Assembly: GCA_023461275.1 (NCBI GenBank)
Contig: JAEYMI010000098.1
Span: 1 to 58,579, forward strand
Source: Actinomycetes bacterium
GTDB taxonomy: Bacteria > Actinomycetota > Actinomycetes > Mycobacteriales > Mycobacteriaceae
DNA length: 58,579 nt
Direction: 5' to 3'
Below, one piece after another: positions 45,600 to 53,965 of the stretch. The notes beneath the pieces were generated by a model. That model was given only the letters and a program-made list of their open reading frames with translations, had not been told where the DNA came from and did no database searches. The position numbers and the translations under genes are program-made. Every line of letters begins with the position of its first letter. Position 1 is the stretch's first letter.

Positions 45600-46634
45600 A
45601 TGCCAACAGCGTATGAGTTCGGCCTGGATACATTCGGAGACGTCACCGTCGACGACAACGGCCGGCCGACGTCAGGTGCGCAGACGCTTCGGGACGTCGT
45701 CGATCAGGCCGTGCTCGCCGACACCGTCGGGGTCGACGTGATCGGGATCGGCGAGCACCATCGAGACGATTACGCGGTGTCCGCGCCGGAGGTGGTGCTC
45801 GGCGCGATCGCGGCACGCACCGAACGAATTCGACTCGCATCGGCGGTCACGGTGTTGTCCTCCGACGATCCGATTCGGGTATTCGAGCGGTTTTCGACGC
45901 TCGACGCACTGTCCTCAGGTCGGGCCGAGGTCATTCTCGGACGTGGTTCGTTCACCGAGTCGTTTCCGCTGTTCGGCTACGACCTCGCCGACTACGAGGA
46001 ACTGTTCAGCGACAAGCTCGACCTGTTCACCAAACTCCGCACCGGCAAACCGGTCACGTGGTCGGGTTCGACGCGCCCCCCGCTGACCGATCAGCGGGTC
46101 TTTCCCGAACTCGCCCGGACACCGTTGCCCGCCTGGATCGCGGTCGGCGGCAGCCCGGAATCGGTGGTGCGAGCCGCGAACTACGGTCTGCCACTGATGC
46201 TGGCCATCATCGGCGGCGATCCACGACGGTTCGTTCCCTACGCCGACCTCTATCGCCGGGCCTGCACCGAACTCAAGCAACCCGAGTTGCCGATCGGCGT
46301 GCACTCGCCCGGTCACATCGCCGACACCGACGAGCAGGCGCGCGACGAATTGTGGCTGCACTACCGCGATTACGTCTCGCGCATCGGACGTGAACGCGGC
46401 TGGCCACCACCGACGCGCATCGAGTTCGATCGCTCGACCGGACCGTCGGGCTCGCTGTATGTCGGATCGCCGGACACGGTGGCCACCAAGATCGCGTCGA
46501 CGATCCAGACTCTGGGCCTGACCCGGTTCACCCTCAAGTACTCGCACGGCACGCTGCCGCATCCGCCGTTGATGCACAGCGTCGAACTCTATGGGACGCA
46601 AGTCATTCCGCGGGTTCGGGAGCTGCTGGGCTGA
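45600..46634 (+). CDS. LLM-class flavin-dependent oxidoreductase
   Basis: 344-residue luciferase-like TIM barrel enzyme that would use F420 or FMN. The sequence matches the LLM subgroup with LDTFGDVTVDDNGRPTSGAQ, GIGEHHRDDYAVSAPEVVLG, SAVTVLSSDDPIRVFERF, ILGRGSFTESFPLFGYDL and VGGSPESVVRAANYGLPLMLAIIGG. These blocks are conserved in an uncharacterised family (TIGR03858-like). Substrate is unknown. It is monocistronic; a 512-bp repeat block follows it. Confidence 0.92.
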   Translation: MPTAYEFGLDTFGDVTVDDNGRPTSGAQTLRDVVDQAVLADTVGVDVIGIGEHHRDDYAVSAPEVVLGAIAARTERIRLASAVTVLSSDDPIRVFERFSTLDALSSGRAEVILGRGSFTESFPLFGYDLADYEELFSDKLDLFTKLRTGKPVTWSGSTRPPLTDQRVFPELARTPLPAWIAVGGSPESVVRAANYGLPLMLAIIGGDPRRFVPYADLYRRACTELKQPELPIGVHSPGHIADTDEQARDELWLHYRDYVSRIGRERGWPPPTRIEFDRSTGPSGSLYVGSPDTVATKIASTIQTLGLTRFTLKYSHGTLPHPPLMHSVELYGTQVIPRVRELLG

Positions 46635-46763
46635 CCGTGGGGGGGTGCGCTCGGCGAGCGGTGACACAGAATCGGCGGGAGAGCGCAGCGGCGGCGACTA
46701 ATGATCCGGCGTTGCGCTGCTACCGAGGCTGTGTCACGGAAACCCTGTGCCCGGCCCTGCGCA

Positions 46764-46848
46764 GCGCCATCAACGCGTTGGAGGGCGCCGTCGATGAGCG
46801 GGAGAGCGCCGTCGATGGGGTGGACCCGAGGGCGCCGTCGACGAGGGA
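46764..46848 (+). repeat. 21-bp tandem repeat array 3
   Basis: GCGCC starts at 46764, 46785, 46806 and 46832; the first two intervals are 21 bp, the third 26. Units follow GGCGCCGTCGATG. The array ends exactly where the duplicated egtD 3' fragment begins. Confidence 0.85.
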
Positions 46849-46938
46849 GCTACCGCCGAGCGAGCACCAACGTGAAATCCCCTGCGGCATCAGTCCACGA
46901 CTCGACAACCGGCAGGCCGGCGGCACCGAGCTCGGCGA
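46849..46938 (-). pseudogene. Duplicated fragment of the egtD 3' end
   Basis: About 90 bases closely match the last 28 codons of egtD (47147-47235). Read on the minus strand it still encodes AAGLPVVESWTDAAGDFTLV followed by the same L-A-R-R and TAG stop. The differences from egtD at the protein level are few (for example Ala for Ser, Gly for Asp), while several base differences are silent. It has no 5' part and cannot be a gene. Confidence 0.9.
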
Positions 46939-47044
46939 GGGGTGACACAGAATCGGTAGGAGAGCGCTGCCGCGGCGACTATTGGTCCGGCGTTGCGCTG
47001 CTACCGAGGCTATGTAACGGAAACCCTGCGCCCGGCCCTGCGCA

Positions 47045-47149
47045 GCGCCGTCAACGAGCCGGAGGGCGCCGTCGATGGGCGGGATGGCGCCGTCAACACG
47101 TCCGAGGGCGCCGTCGATGGATCGGCGGGCGCCGTCGATGAGGAAGCTA
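47045..47149 (+). repeat. 21-bp tandem repeat array 4 (5 units)
   Basis: GCGCC starts at 47045, 47066, 47087, 47108 and 47129, exactly 21 bp apart. Units read GGCGCCGTCRAYG plus variable bases. The last unit abuts the egtD stop codon (47147-47149). Confidence 0.92.
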
Positions 47150-48103
47150 CCGCCGAGCGAGCACCAACGTGAAATCCCCTGAGGCATCGGTCCAGGATTC
47201 GACCACGGGCAGGCCGGCGGCATCGAGCTCGGCGTGCAGCACCGCGGGGTCGAACTTGGTGCTGATCTCGGTCAGCACCTCGGCACCCGCCGGCAGACGC
47301 CAATACCGTTCCAGCACAGGGAAATACGCGTCGACGTCACGTCGCGCGCGCAGCCACATCTCGATTCGGTGCCGCACCGGATTCCACCGCGCGATGTGGT
47401 CGAAGTCGTCGACGAACAAGCCGTCGGCGTCGAGCCCACGACGCAGCACCTCGATCATGTTGCGGTTGAAATCGGCTGTCACACCGGCGTTGTCGTTGTA
47501 GGCGGCGACCAGGCGACCGGTGTCCTTGATGAGGTCGGCGCCGAGCAGGAAGAAGTCACCGGGAGCCAGTGCGGCGGCGAGCGCACCCAGAAAGCCCGCT
47601 CGCTGCTCATCGTCGAAGTTGCCGATGGTGCCGCCGAGGAAGACCGCGATCCGCGGGCCGTCGGCCTCGGGCAGTGAGAGTCCGGGCTCGGTGAAATCGG
47701 CAACCACCGGCGTGATCTCGATGTCGGGGTAGTCCACCGAGAGGATATCGGATGCGCTGCTGAGCATTTCGGAGCTGACATCCACCGGCACGTAGGTGAA
47801 CCCCTGCCCGACTCGAGATGCCCTGGCGGAGAAGGCATTCAGCAGCAGGCGGGTCTTGGTCGAGGTTCCCGAACCCAACTCGACCATCGCCCGGGCACCC
47901 GAACGTTCAGCGATCTCGGCACTGCGCGCGACGAGGATCTCGGTCTCCCGACGCGTCGGGTAGTACTCCGGCACACGGGTGATCTCGTCGAAGAGCTTGC
48001 TGCCGCGCTCGTCGTAGAGCCACTTGGTGGGCAGCGTCGGCGGGTTCTGCCACAGGCCCGCCAGCGCATCGACGGCCAGCGGGGTGTCGACCTCGACAGT
48101 CAT
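47147..48103 (-). CDS. egtD: L-histidine N-alpha-methyltransferase (ergothioneine synthesis)
   Basis: 318 residues from ATG 48103, which overlaps the egtB stop (ATGA). It trimethylates histidine to hercynine with SAM, the first step of ergothioneine synthesis. Landmarks: LPTKWLYDERGSKLFDEITR, EYYPTRRETEIL, the SAM loop MVELGSGTSTKTRLLL, VFLGGTIGNFDDEQR, LLGADLIKD and YNDNAGVTADFNRN. Length is typical. Its last 28 codons are duplicated at 46849-46938. Confidence 0.97.
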   Translation of the reverse strand: MTVEVDTPLAVDALAGLWQNPPTLPTKWLYDERGSKLFDEITRVPEYYPTRRETEILVARSAEIAERSGARAMVELGSGTSTKTRLLLNAFSARASRVGQGFTYVPVDVSSEMLSSASDILSVDYPDIEITPVVADFTEPGLSLPEADGPRIAVFLGGTIGNFDDEQRAGFLGALAAALAPGDFFLLGADLIKDTGRLVAAYNDNAGVTADFNRNMIEVLRRGLDADGLFVDDFDHIARWNPVRHRIEMWLRARRDVDAYFPVLERYWRLPAGAEVLTEISTKFDPAVLHAELDAAGLPVVESWTDASGDFTLVLARR

Positions 48104-49404
48104 CGGGCCAACCGCAATCCGGAGAACACCCAACGTGATTGCGCCGGAAAGAAATTCCGGTAGGTGACCCGCTCATGTCCCGGCGGGGTGATCGCGCTGG
48201 CGCCACGCAGCACGTGCTGATCCGACATGAACTTGCCGTTGTACTCACCCACCGCACCGTTGGCCGGCGCGAAACCCGGATAGGGCAGGTACGCGCTCGA
48301 CGTCCACTCCCAGACGTCACCGACCATCGCCGCCCCCGCGCGGCCGGGATGACATCGGGCCGGATCGAGCAACTGCCCTCGCGCACCGCCCACTCCGTCC
48401 GGGTTGGGTCCGCCGGGCACGCTGGCGGTTCCGGTTGCGGCGTATTCCCACTCGAATTCGGTGGGCAGTCGTGCGCCGGCCCATCGCGCATAGGCGTCGG
48501 CCTCGTAGAACGAGACGTGCAGCACCGGCTCGTCGGGCACCACCGGTCGGCGGCCCGACAACGTGAACGTGGTCCACTCGCCGTCCCGGAACTCCCAGTA
48601 ACCCGGTGCCTCCCAACCGGTTTCGCGAAGCCGGGCCCACCCGTCGGAGAGCCAGAACTCGTAACGGCGGTAGCCGTCGTCGGCCATGAACTCCAGCCAG
48701 TCGGCGTTGGTGACCGCCCGCTCGGCGATCTCGAACCCCTCGAGGAAGACCTTGTGCCGGGGACCTTCGTTGTCGTAGGCGAAGGTGTCTTGCGAACTTC
48801 CCGATCCGGCGAACGGCGTACCGACCTCGACCACCCCGCCGGCCACCGACCGCCAGGTGAGGGCATCCGGCTGGTGCTGCTCGTCAGCCGGGCGGTCGAC
48901 GTAGACCGGCTCGAAGTGGTTGGTGGACAACAGATGTTTGAGATCCATCAGGATCAGTTCCTGATGCTGCTGCTCGTGGTTGACACCCAACTCGACGAGA
49001 TCGAGCGTCGCCTCATCGAGGTCGCCGCGTTCCAGTCGCTCGACCATCATCGAGTCGACGTATTCGCGGTAGTGCGCGACGTCGGCGACTCCCGGCCTGG
49101 TGACCAGACCGCGGTCGGGTCGCGGATGTCGCTCTCCGACAGCCTCGTAGTAGCTGTTGAACAGATAGCGAAACGTCTCGTCGTAGACCGCATACGACGG
49201 ATCGGCCCGCAGGATGAACTCCTCGAAAAACCAGGTGACATGGGCGCGATGCCATTTCACCGGGCTGGCCTCGGTCATCGACTGAGGGGTCTGATCCTCC
49301 GCGGACAGCGGTGCGGTCAGCTCGTCGGTCAAGGACCGAACGTCGAGAAAGCGTTGCGCCGGCGTCGTCGTGACCGGTGCGGTGATGCGGTTGGTGATGC
49401 TCAT
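48100..49404 (-). CDS. egtB: Hercynine oxygenase (ergothioneine synthesis)
   Basis: 434 residues from ATG 49404. Non-haem iron sulfoxide synthase joining hercynine to gamma-glutamylcysteine (mycobacterial type) or cysteine. The N-terminal DinB-like helical part has SPVKWHRAHVTWFFEEFIL and the iron site HEQQHQELI (HX3HXE). The C-terminal formylglycine-generating-enzyme-like domain has VAGGVVEVG, PTEFEWEYAATG, VGDVWEWTSS and HVLRGASAITPPGHERVTYRNFF. It overlaps egtD directly: egtC (amidohydrolase), egtA and egtE are not in this cluster. Confidence 0.97.
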   Translation of the reverse strand: MSITNRITAPVTTTPAQRFLDVRSLTDELTAPLSAEDQTPQSMTEASPVKWHRAHVTWFFEEFILRADPSYAVYDETFRYLFNSYYEAVGERHPRPDRGLVTRPGVADVAHYREYVDSMMVERLERGDLDEATLDLVELGVNHEQQHQELILMDLKHLLSTNHFEPVYVDRPADEQHQPDALTWRSVAGGVVEVGTPFAGSGSSQDTFAYDNEGPRHKVFLEGFEIAERAVTNADWLEFMADDGYRRYEFWLSDGWARLRETGWEAPGYWEFRDGEWTTFTLSGRRPVVPDEPVLHVSFYEADAYARWAGARLPTEFEWEYAATGTASVPGGPNPDGVGGARGQLLDPARCHPGRAGAAMVGDVWEWTSSAYLPYPGFAPANGAVGEYNGKFMSDQHVLRGASAITPPGHERVTYRNFFPAQSRWVFSGLRLAR

Positions 49405-49476
49405 CGGGCCTCCCGCGGCGTTGGTTACCTCAACAGGTCTACCCGAAAGCTGTGACACTCGTCGTCGACGGCGGCC

Positions 49477-50001
49477 CTACTCGTCGTCGGCCGGACTATC
49501 ACCGACGATGTGCACCGCGGCCTCTTCGGCCGACGCCCCGGCACCGTCGATGCCGACGTCGAAGGCGACTTCTTCGGACGTGACATCGAGTCCCGAGCCC
49601 TCGTCGGGCGCGACGAGCCGACCGGACCGACGGCCACCGACATCGTCGGTGTCCTCCGGGAATTCCGCGCTGCTATCGGACTCGTGGGGCCGCCAGCCCT
49701 CACCCGAGCGCGCGTCCGAGTCACGTTCGATCTCGTCGATCGGGTCCTCGGCGTTCCACGAATCGGGCACCTCCTCCGACAGCCGCTCGTCGAGGCTCTC
49801 GCCTTCACGCTGTTCCTCGGCGGTCAATCCCCGACGAGCCCCGCTCGGCGGATAATCGGGCGGCGAGAAGCCCTCGTCGAGGACATCGTCGACGCCACGG
49901 TCGACCAGCGTGTCCTCCGGCTGGAGTTGATCGTCGTCGTCGAGGCTGTATTCGCCGTCGGAACCTTCTGGGGTGCTTCCGATATCGCTCACGCCCTCCA
50001 C
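49477..50001 (-). CDS. DUF5709 acidic protein
   Basis: 174 residues from GTG 50001, preceded by GGAG at suitable spacing. Very acidic and probably disordered. It carries the family pattern LQPEDTLVDRGVDDVLDEGF then SPPDYPPSGARRGLTAEEQREGESLDERLSEE with WNAEDP, and a C-terminal EEAAVHIVGD. It is conserved in actinobacteria without known function. It is divergent from the proline-rich membrane protein. Confidence 0.82.
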   Translation of the reverse strand: MEGVSDIGSTPEGSDGEYSLDDDDQLQPEDTLVDRGVDDVLDEGFSPPDYPPSGARRGLTAEEQREGESLDERLSEEVPDSWNAEDPIDEIERDSDARSGEGWRPHESDSSAEFPEDTDDVGGRRSGRLVAPDEGSGLDVTSEEVAFDVGIDGAGASAEEAAVHIVGDSPADDE

Positions 50002-50164
50002 GATGCCACTCCGCTGTCGATAGCATCGCCACCTGGGCCAATCCGCAGGCAGTTCAGTTGAATCGTCAAACCGGTCGCCGATCTGGGCTCGCGCGTCGAT
50101 CCTTGGCACGACGCGCAGGGTGAAACCCTGTTGACAGCGCGCGTCATTCCGTAAAGTCCCAACC

Positions 50165-51247
50165 ATGACAATTCCCCCCGATCCGCAGAACCCCGGATCA
50201 CCCGATCCATCGCAGGGACCCGGGAACTATCCCGGATCGACGCCGGAGCCCGGTGGCTCGTACCCGCCGCCGGGCGGCTCCTACCCCCCACCCGGCGGTT
50301 CGTATCCGCCTCCCGGTGGCTCTTACCCCCCGCCGCCGCCCGGCTCCTACCCGCCACCCGGCGCGTATCCCCCGCCGCCCTCGGGCGCATTCCCGCCCCC
50401 CGGCTCGACGCCGCCCCCGCCCGGCGCCTACCCGCCACCGCCGCAGTACGGCCAGCCCGCGTTCGGTCAGCAGCCCGCATTCGGCGGGGCACCGACGGCC
50501 CAGTTCTCGGTGGGCGACGCGATCTCCTATGGCTGGGAGCGCTACAAGGCGAACGCGCTTCCGTGGATTCTGGTGATCCTGGTCGGCGTCGTGGCAGCGG
50601 CTGTGGTCCAGTGGCTCGGATCGTTGTTGGGCGGCGGCAGCGTCGACTCGCTCGACGGCGGCATCGGCAGCGGCTCCTTCATCATCTCGTTCATCTTCGG
50701 CATCCTGGCCGCCATCGTCGGCTGGTTCTTCCAGGCCGCCTACGCGCGCGGTGCGCTGGACGAGGTGTCCGGCAAGAAGCCGCAGTTCGGTGATTTCTTC
50801 GCCTTCAACAACTACGGCGCGATCCTCGGCACCGCGGCCCTGGTGGCCATCGGCACCTACATCGGCCTGATCCTGCTGATCATCCCCGGCATCGTGTTCG
50901 CCTTCCTGGCCTACTGGGCGATGACCTTCGTCGTCGACCGCCAGCAGGACCCGATCACCGCGATCAAGTCGAGCTTCTCGGTGATCAGCAAGAACGCCGG
51001 TCAGCTCCTGCTGCTGGCCCTGGTGAACGTCCTGCTGCTGATCCTCGGTGCCGTGCTGTGCCTGGTGGGCTTGCTGGTGACCGGCCCGATCGTCGCGATC
51101 GCCAGCACCTACGCCTACCGGTTCTTCACCGGCGGCCCGATCGCCCCGCTCGGCGCCGTCGCCCCGGGTGCGTTCGGAGGCCCGGGTGGCTTCCCGCCGC
51201 CGGGACCGCCCCAGGGACCGCCGCCGGGCCAGTACCCGCCGCAGTAG
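50165..51247 (+). CDS. Membrane protein with proline-rich N-terminus (GDPD membrane-domain-like)
   Basis: 360 residues. Positions about 10-115 are repeated G-G-S-Y-P-P-P and G-A-Y-P-P-P units, an extracytoplasmic or cytosolic disordered arm. Then FSVGDAISYGWERYKANALPWILV begins a domain of about six helices resembling the glycerophosphodiesterase membrane domain/YciC family, with GALDEVSGKKPQFGDFFAFN between helices, and ends in another Pro/Gly tail. No catalytic residues are seen. Such proteins are common in mycolata envelopes. A strong hairpin follows 26 bp after the stop. Confidence 0.8.
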   Translation: MTIPPDPQNPGSPDPSQGPGNYPGSTPEPGGSYPPPGGSYPPPGGSYPPPGGSYPPPPPGSYPPPGAYPPPPSGAFPPPGSTPPPPGAYPPPPQYGQPAFGQQPAFGGAPTAQFSVGDAISYGWERYKANALPWILVILVGVVAAAVVQWLGSLLGGGSVDSLDGGIGSGSFIISFIFGILAAIVGWFFQAAYARGALDEVSGKKPQFGDFFAFNNYGAILGTAALVAIGTYIGLILLIIPGIVFAFLAYWAMTFVVDRQQDPITAIKSSFSVISKNAGQLLLLALVNVLLLILGAVLCLVGLLVTGPIVAIASTYAYRFFTGGPIAPLGAVAPGAFGGPGGFPPPGPPQGPPPGQYPPQ

Positions 51248-51273
51248 TCGCCCCCGCGCGACAGGCGTTGTCC

Positions 51274-51315
51274 AAGACGAGGCCGTCACCCGATTTCGGG
51301 TGACGGCCTCGTCTT
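51274..51315. terminator. Perfect 20-bp hairpin
   Basis: Arms 51274-51293 and 51296-51315 are exact inverted repeats (AAGACGAGGCCGTCACCCGA and complement). Located 26 bp after the proline-rich membrane protein stop. There is no T tract; this form is common for actinobacterial terminators. Confidence 0.8.
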
Positions 51316-51445
51316 GCTATTCACGGTCGTGTTCGCGGTTGCATTCTCGCGGCGTGGCATTCGCCGAACCGCACGTGCGAGGACAGCCGTTGGGCAACAA
51401 TGAGGGCACCTTCGAGACCACCAGCCCAGCGATCGAGGTGCAGCG

Positions 51446-52009
51446 ATGATCGATGAGATGCAACAGGAGGCGGCCGAACTCTTCTCGGCCGGCGAATACC
51501 GACACGCCCTGGCCGAGTTCTCGGTGCTCCGCGAGATCCGTTCCCGACGCGAGGGCCCCTATTCGACGATGTACCTGTCGAACCTGCACGACTGCGTGCG
51601 GTGCATGTCGCACCTGCAGCTCTGGGCGGATTCGACGCAGCTGTGCGGGGAACTGCACAGCAAGTACGTGCGAACCCATGGTCGGGGTCAGGACGACACC
51701 GTGGACGTCGCCAAACACTGGGCGTGGGCACTGATCCATCTCCACGAGTATCCGCCCGCAGTGCGCCTGTACCTGACCACCGCCGACGCGCTGTGGGACA
51801 CCGATCCCGCTGCCGCACAACAACTTCTGGCCGCAGCGGTGGCGCATCGCGACAGCACCGGCGCGGCCGGGGTGTTGGGTCAGGACGCCGCGTCCCTACA
51901 CCACCGGGGCGAGCTCACCACTTCGGTCGAACAGCTGATCCGACAGGTGGCCGGCGACGAAAAACGAGCGCGGGCCGCCACCACACTCGACGGCCTCGCG
52001 CTCGCCTGA
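51446..52009 (+). CDS. TPR-like hypothetical protein
   Basis: 187 residues, soluble and helical. MQQEAAELFSAGEYRHALAEFSVL resembles a TPR helix pair, followed by similar spaced segments (LQLWADSTQLCGELHSKY; DVAKHWAWALIHLHEYPPAVRLYLTTA). No catalytic motif or signal is seen. Related proteins carry TPRs next to kinase or secretion genes, but none are here. Function unknown. Confidence 0.7.
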   Translation: MIDEMQQEAAELFSAGEYRHALAEFSVLREIRSRREGPYSTMYLSNLHDCVRCMSHLQLWADSTQLCGELHSKYVRTHGRGQDDTVDVAKHWAWALIHLHEYPPAVRLYLTTADALWDTDPAAAQQLLAAAVAHRDSTGAAGVLGQDAASLHHRGELTTSVEQLIRQVAGDEKRARAATTLDGLALA

Positions 52010-52013
52010 CCGG

Positions 52014-52155
52014 AGTTTCGATACGCCGCAAGCGGTTTCGCTGAGCGGTTTCGATTCGCCCGGTTTCGATACGCCGGCTCACTTCGCTCGCAGGCTACTC
52101 AACCTGCATGCCGGCGTTTCTCAACCTGCATGCCGGCGTATCTCAACCTGCAGAG
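52014..52155 (+). repeat. REP-like elements with 22-bp tandem tail
   Basis: Three starts of the GTTTCGATACGCC-type element occur (about 52014, 52045 and 52062); 52062-52104 is the complete copy ending GGCTACTCAACC. It continues into two and a half tandem 22-bp units beginning TCAACCTGCATGCCGGCG (52099-52155). This fills most of the gap between convergent genes ending at 52009 and 52184. Confidence 0.8.
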
Positions 52156-52183
52156 CGACGTCTCTCAAAGCCACAGAGGGACT

Positions 52184-52753
52184 TCACACCGGTTGCGCAG
52201 CAACCTTTTTCGGCAGCGTGAACAGCGTGGCGATGCTGACCACGATGAGCAGGATGGCGCCGACCCAGATGAAGACACTCAGCGCGAAGAGCGGCAGGAA
52301 GAACATCACCAGGCCGGCGACGATCGCGACGATGCCCGAGAGAATCAGCAGCCAGCGCGGGGCATGCGCGGAACCGCTGACGGCAGTGGCGATGTCGCCG
52401 ACGCCCTGGAAGATCCACGCGACGCTGATGAAGATGGCCAGGAACTGCAGGGCATTCGCCGGGTTGAACAGCGCGACGATTCCCAGCAGCAGGATCAGCA
52501 CGCCGATGATTCCCATGAAGGCGCGCCACCCGCCGGACAGGAACGACGACGCCATCGCCTGCCAGATTCGGAAAACGCCCAGAATGATGAGCGAGATACT
52601 GAACAAGACACCGATAACAAAGAGCGTGGCGCTGGGCCACACCAGCACGATGATTCCCAGAACGATTCCGGTGATCGCGGAGGCGATCATGGCCGAGCGC
52701 ACCGCACTCACCATCTCGTCGGGAATCTGCTTTGCGTAATCTGCGATTGTCAT
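52184..52753 (-). CDS. DUF308 / HdeD-family membrane protein
   Basis: 189 residues from ATG 52753 (M-T-I-A-D-Y-A-K-Q-I). Six hydrophobic helices appear in three hairpins, with the family pattern GIVLGIIVLVWPSATLFVIGVLF, GGWRAFMGIIGVLILLLGIVAL and GIVAIVAGLVMFFLPLFAL. HdeD proteins are linked to acid or envelope stress in enterobacteria; the role here is unknown. Divergent from the DUF4185 gene. Confidence 0.88.
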   Translation of the reverse strand: MTIADYAKQIPDEMVSAVRSAMIASAITGIVLGIIVLVWPSATLFVIGVLFSISLIILGVFRIWQAMASSFLSGGWRAFMGIIGVLILLLGIVALFNPANALQFLAIFISVAWIFQGVGDIATAVSGSAHAPRWLLILSGIVAIVAGLVMFFLPLFALSVFIWVGAILLIVVSIATLFTLPKKVAAQPV

Positions 52754-52891
52754 ACGCGCAGCGTAATCCGCCACAATGCACAACACCGTGCATATTGCGT
52801 GAATTGATGTGGTGTCGTTGCCCAGGGTCACACTGTCCCCCGGCCTCACAGGTGTCTTCAATCACTCTCAGGGCTTGATAAGGTCACGCCC

Positions 52892-53965
52892 ATGACACGG
52901 CGATTGACGCGACTGCGATACGGAATGGTTGTTTCCGCTCTGACTGCCTGCCTGACAGCCGGACTGGCGACCGCGCCACACGCTGACGCCGCAACCTATG
53001 CCGCCGGCGGCGCGACGATGGTCGCCCGTCTGACCGGCCCGGGCTCGATCAACGACACGGTCGGGCGCTACAACATCGTCGGTACCGACCTCGGCATCAT
53101 GTGGGACAACGGCAAGGGCGAGATCCTGACCGCCTTCGGCGACACCCAGAGCTTCAACGGATGGTCGCTGCTCTACGGCGAACTCTTCTACTGGCGGTCC
53201 AACGTGCTCCTGCGCAGCACCGACCACAACCTCGCCGACGGCATGACCTTCACCGGTCACGCCGGGCCGCCCGGAAATGCCAAGCGCCTGCTCAAGCCGA
53301 ACCTGCGGCGCGAGGTGACGATCATCCCGACCGCGGGTATCGCCGCCAACGGCAAGCAGTACCTCAACGTCATGTCGGTGAAGCACTGGGGACCGCCGGG
53401 AATCTGGTACACCAACTGGTCGGGACTGACCGTCTCCACCGACAACGGCAACAACTGGCGCGCGCTCAACGCCTTCCGCCCCAACGGCGGCGGCAACCAC
53501 AAGTTCCAGATGGGCGCCTTCCTCAAGGTCGGCAAGACCGTCTACTCCTACGGAACGCCCGACGGCCGGTGGGGCGCGGTCTACCTCTCCCGCGTGAATG
53601 AGGCCGATATCGAGGACCTCGGCAAGTACGAGTACTTCTCGTACGGTCGATGGGTCCGCAACAACCCGTCGTCGGCGACGCCGGTGATGGGCGCACCCAC
53701 CGGTGAACTGTCGGTTCAGTGGAACGATTACCTGGGCAAGTTCATCTCGCTGAGCCAGTCGCAGCGTGGCGCGCTGATGCGTACCGCCGACCGACCGGAA
53801 GGGCCGTGGACCAACGGCGAAGTGATCGCACCGATCGACAACCCGTACTCGGGGTACGCGCCGTACATCCACCCGTGGTCGTCGGGCAGCAACCTCTACT
53901 TCACGTACTCGATCTACACCGGCTATCAGGTCTATCTCATGCGGGTGCCACTGCAGAAGGGCTGA
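52892..53965 (+). CDS. Secreted DUF4185 protein, probable endo-D-arabinanase
   Basis: 357 residues with a Sec signal peptide (basic M-T-R-R-L-T-R-L-R-Y, hydrophobic core, cleavage near ADA-ATYA). The mature part matches DUF4185: GTDLGIMWDNGKGEILTAFGDT, VLLRSTDHNLADGM, and repeated propeller-like blades. Members of this family have been characterised as endo-D-arabinanases (CAZy GH183) acting on arabinogalactan and lipoarabinomannan of mycolata. That would make this a cell-wall remodelling enzyme outside the cell. Its 3' end overlaps the convergent PAP2 gene by 29 bp. Confidence 0.87.
   Translation: MTRRLTRLRYGMVVSALTACLTAGLATAPHADAATYAAGGATMVARLTGPGSINDTVGRYNIVGTDLGIMWDNGKGEILTAFGDTQSFNGWSLLYGELFYWRSNVLLRSTDHNLADGMTFTGHAGPPGNAKRLLKPNLRREVTIIPTAGIAANGKQYLNVMSVKHWGPPGIWYTNWSGLTVSTDNGNNWRALNAFRPNGGGNHKFQMGAFLKVGKTVYSYGTPDGRWGAVYLSRVNEADIEDLGKYEYFSYGRWVRNNPSSATPVMGAPTGELSVQWNDYLGKFISLSQSQRGALMRTADRPEGPWTNGEVIAPIDNPYSGYAPYIHPWSSGSNLYFTYSIYTGYQVYLMRVPLQKG

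Larger units (their letters stand above)
46661..47044. repeat. Tandem duplication of an intergenic block
   Basis: A roughly 103-bp block starting GTGACACAGAATCGG at 46661 recurs at 46942 with about 90% identity. Each copy ends in CGGCCCTGCGCAGCGCC and runs into a 21-bp repeat array, then an egtD 3'-end sequence. The whole duplicated unit is about 281-297 bp. In the first copy GTGACACAG (46661-46669) can pair with CTGTGTCAC (46729-46737); this pairing is decayed in the second. Confidence 0.88.
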
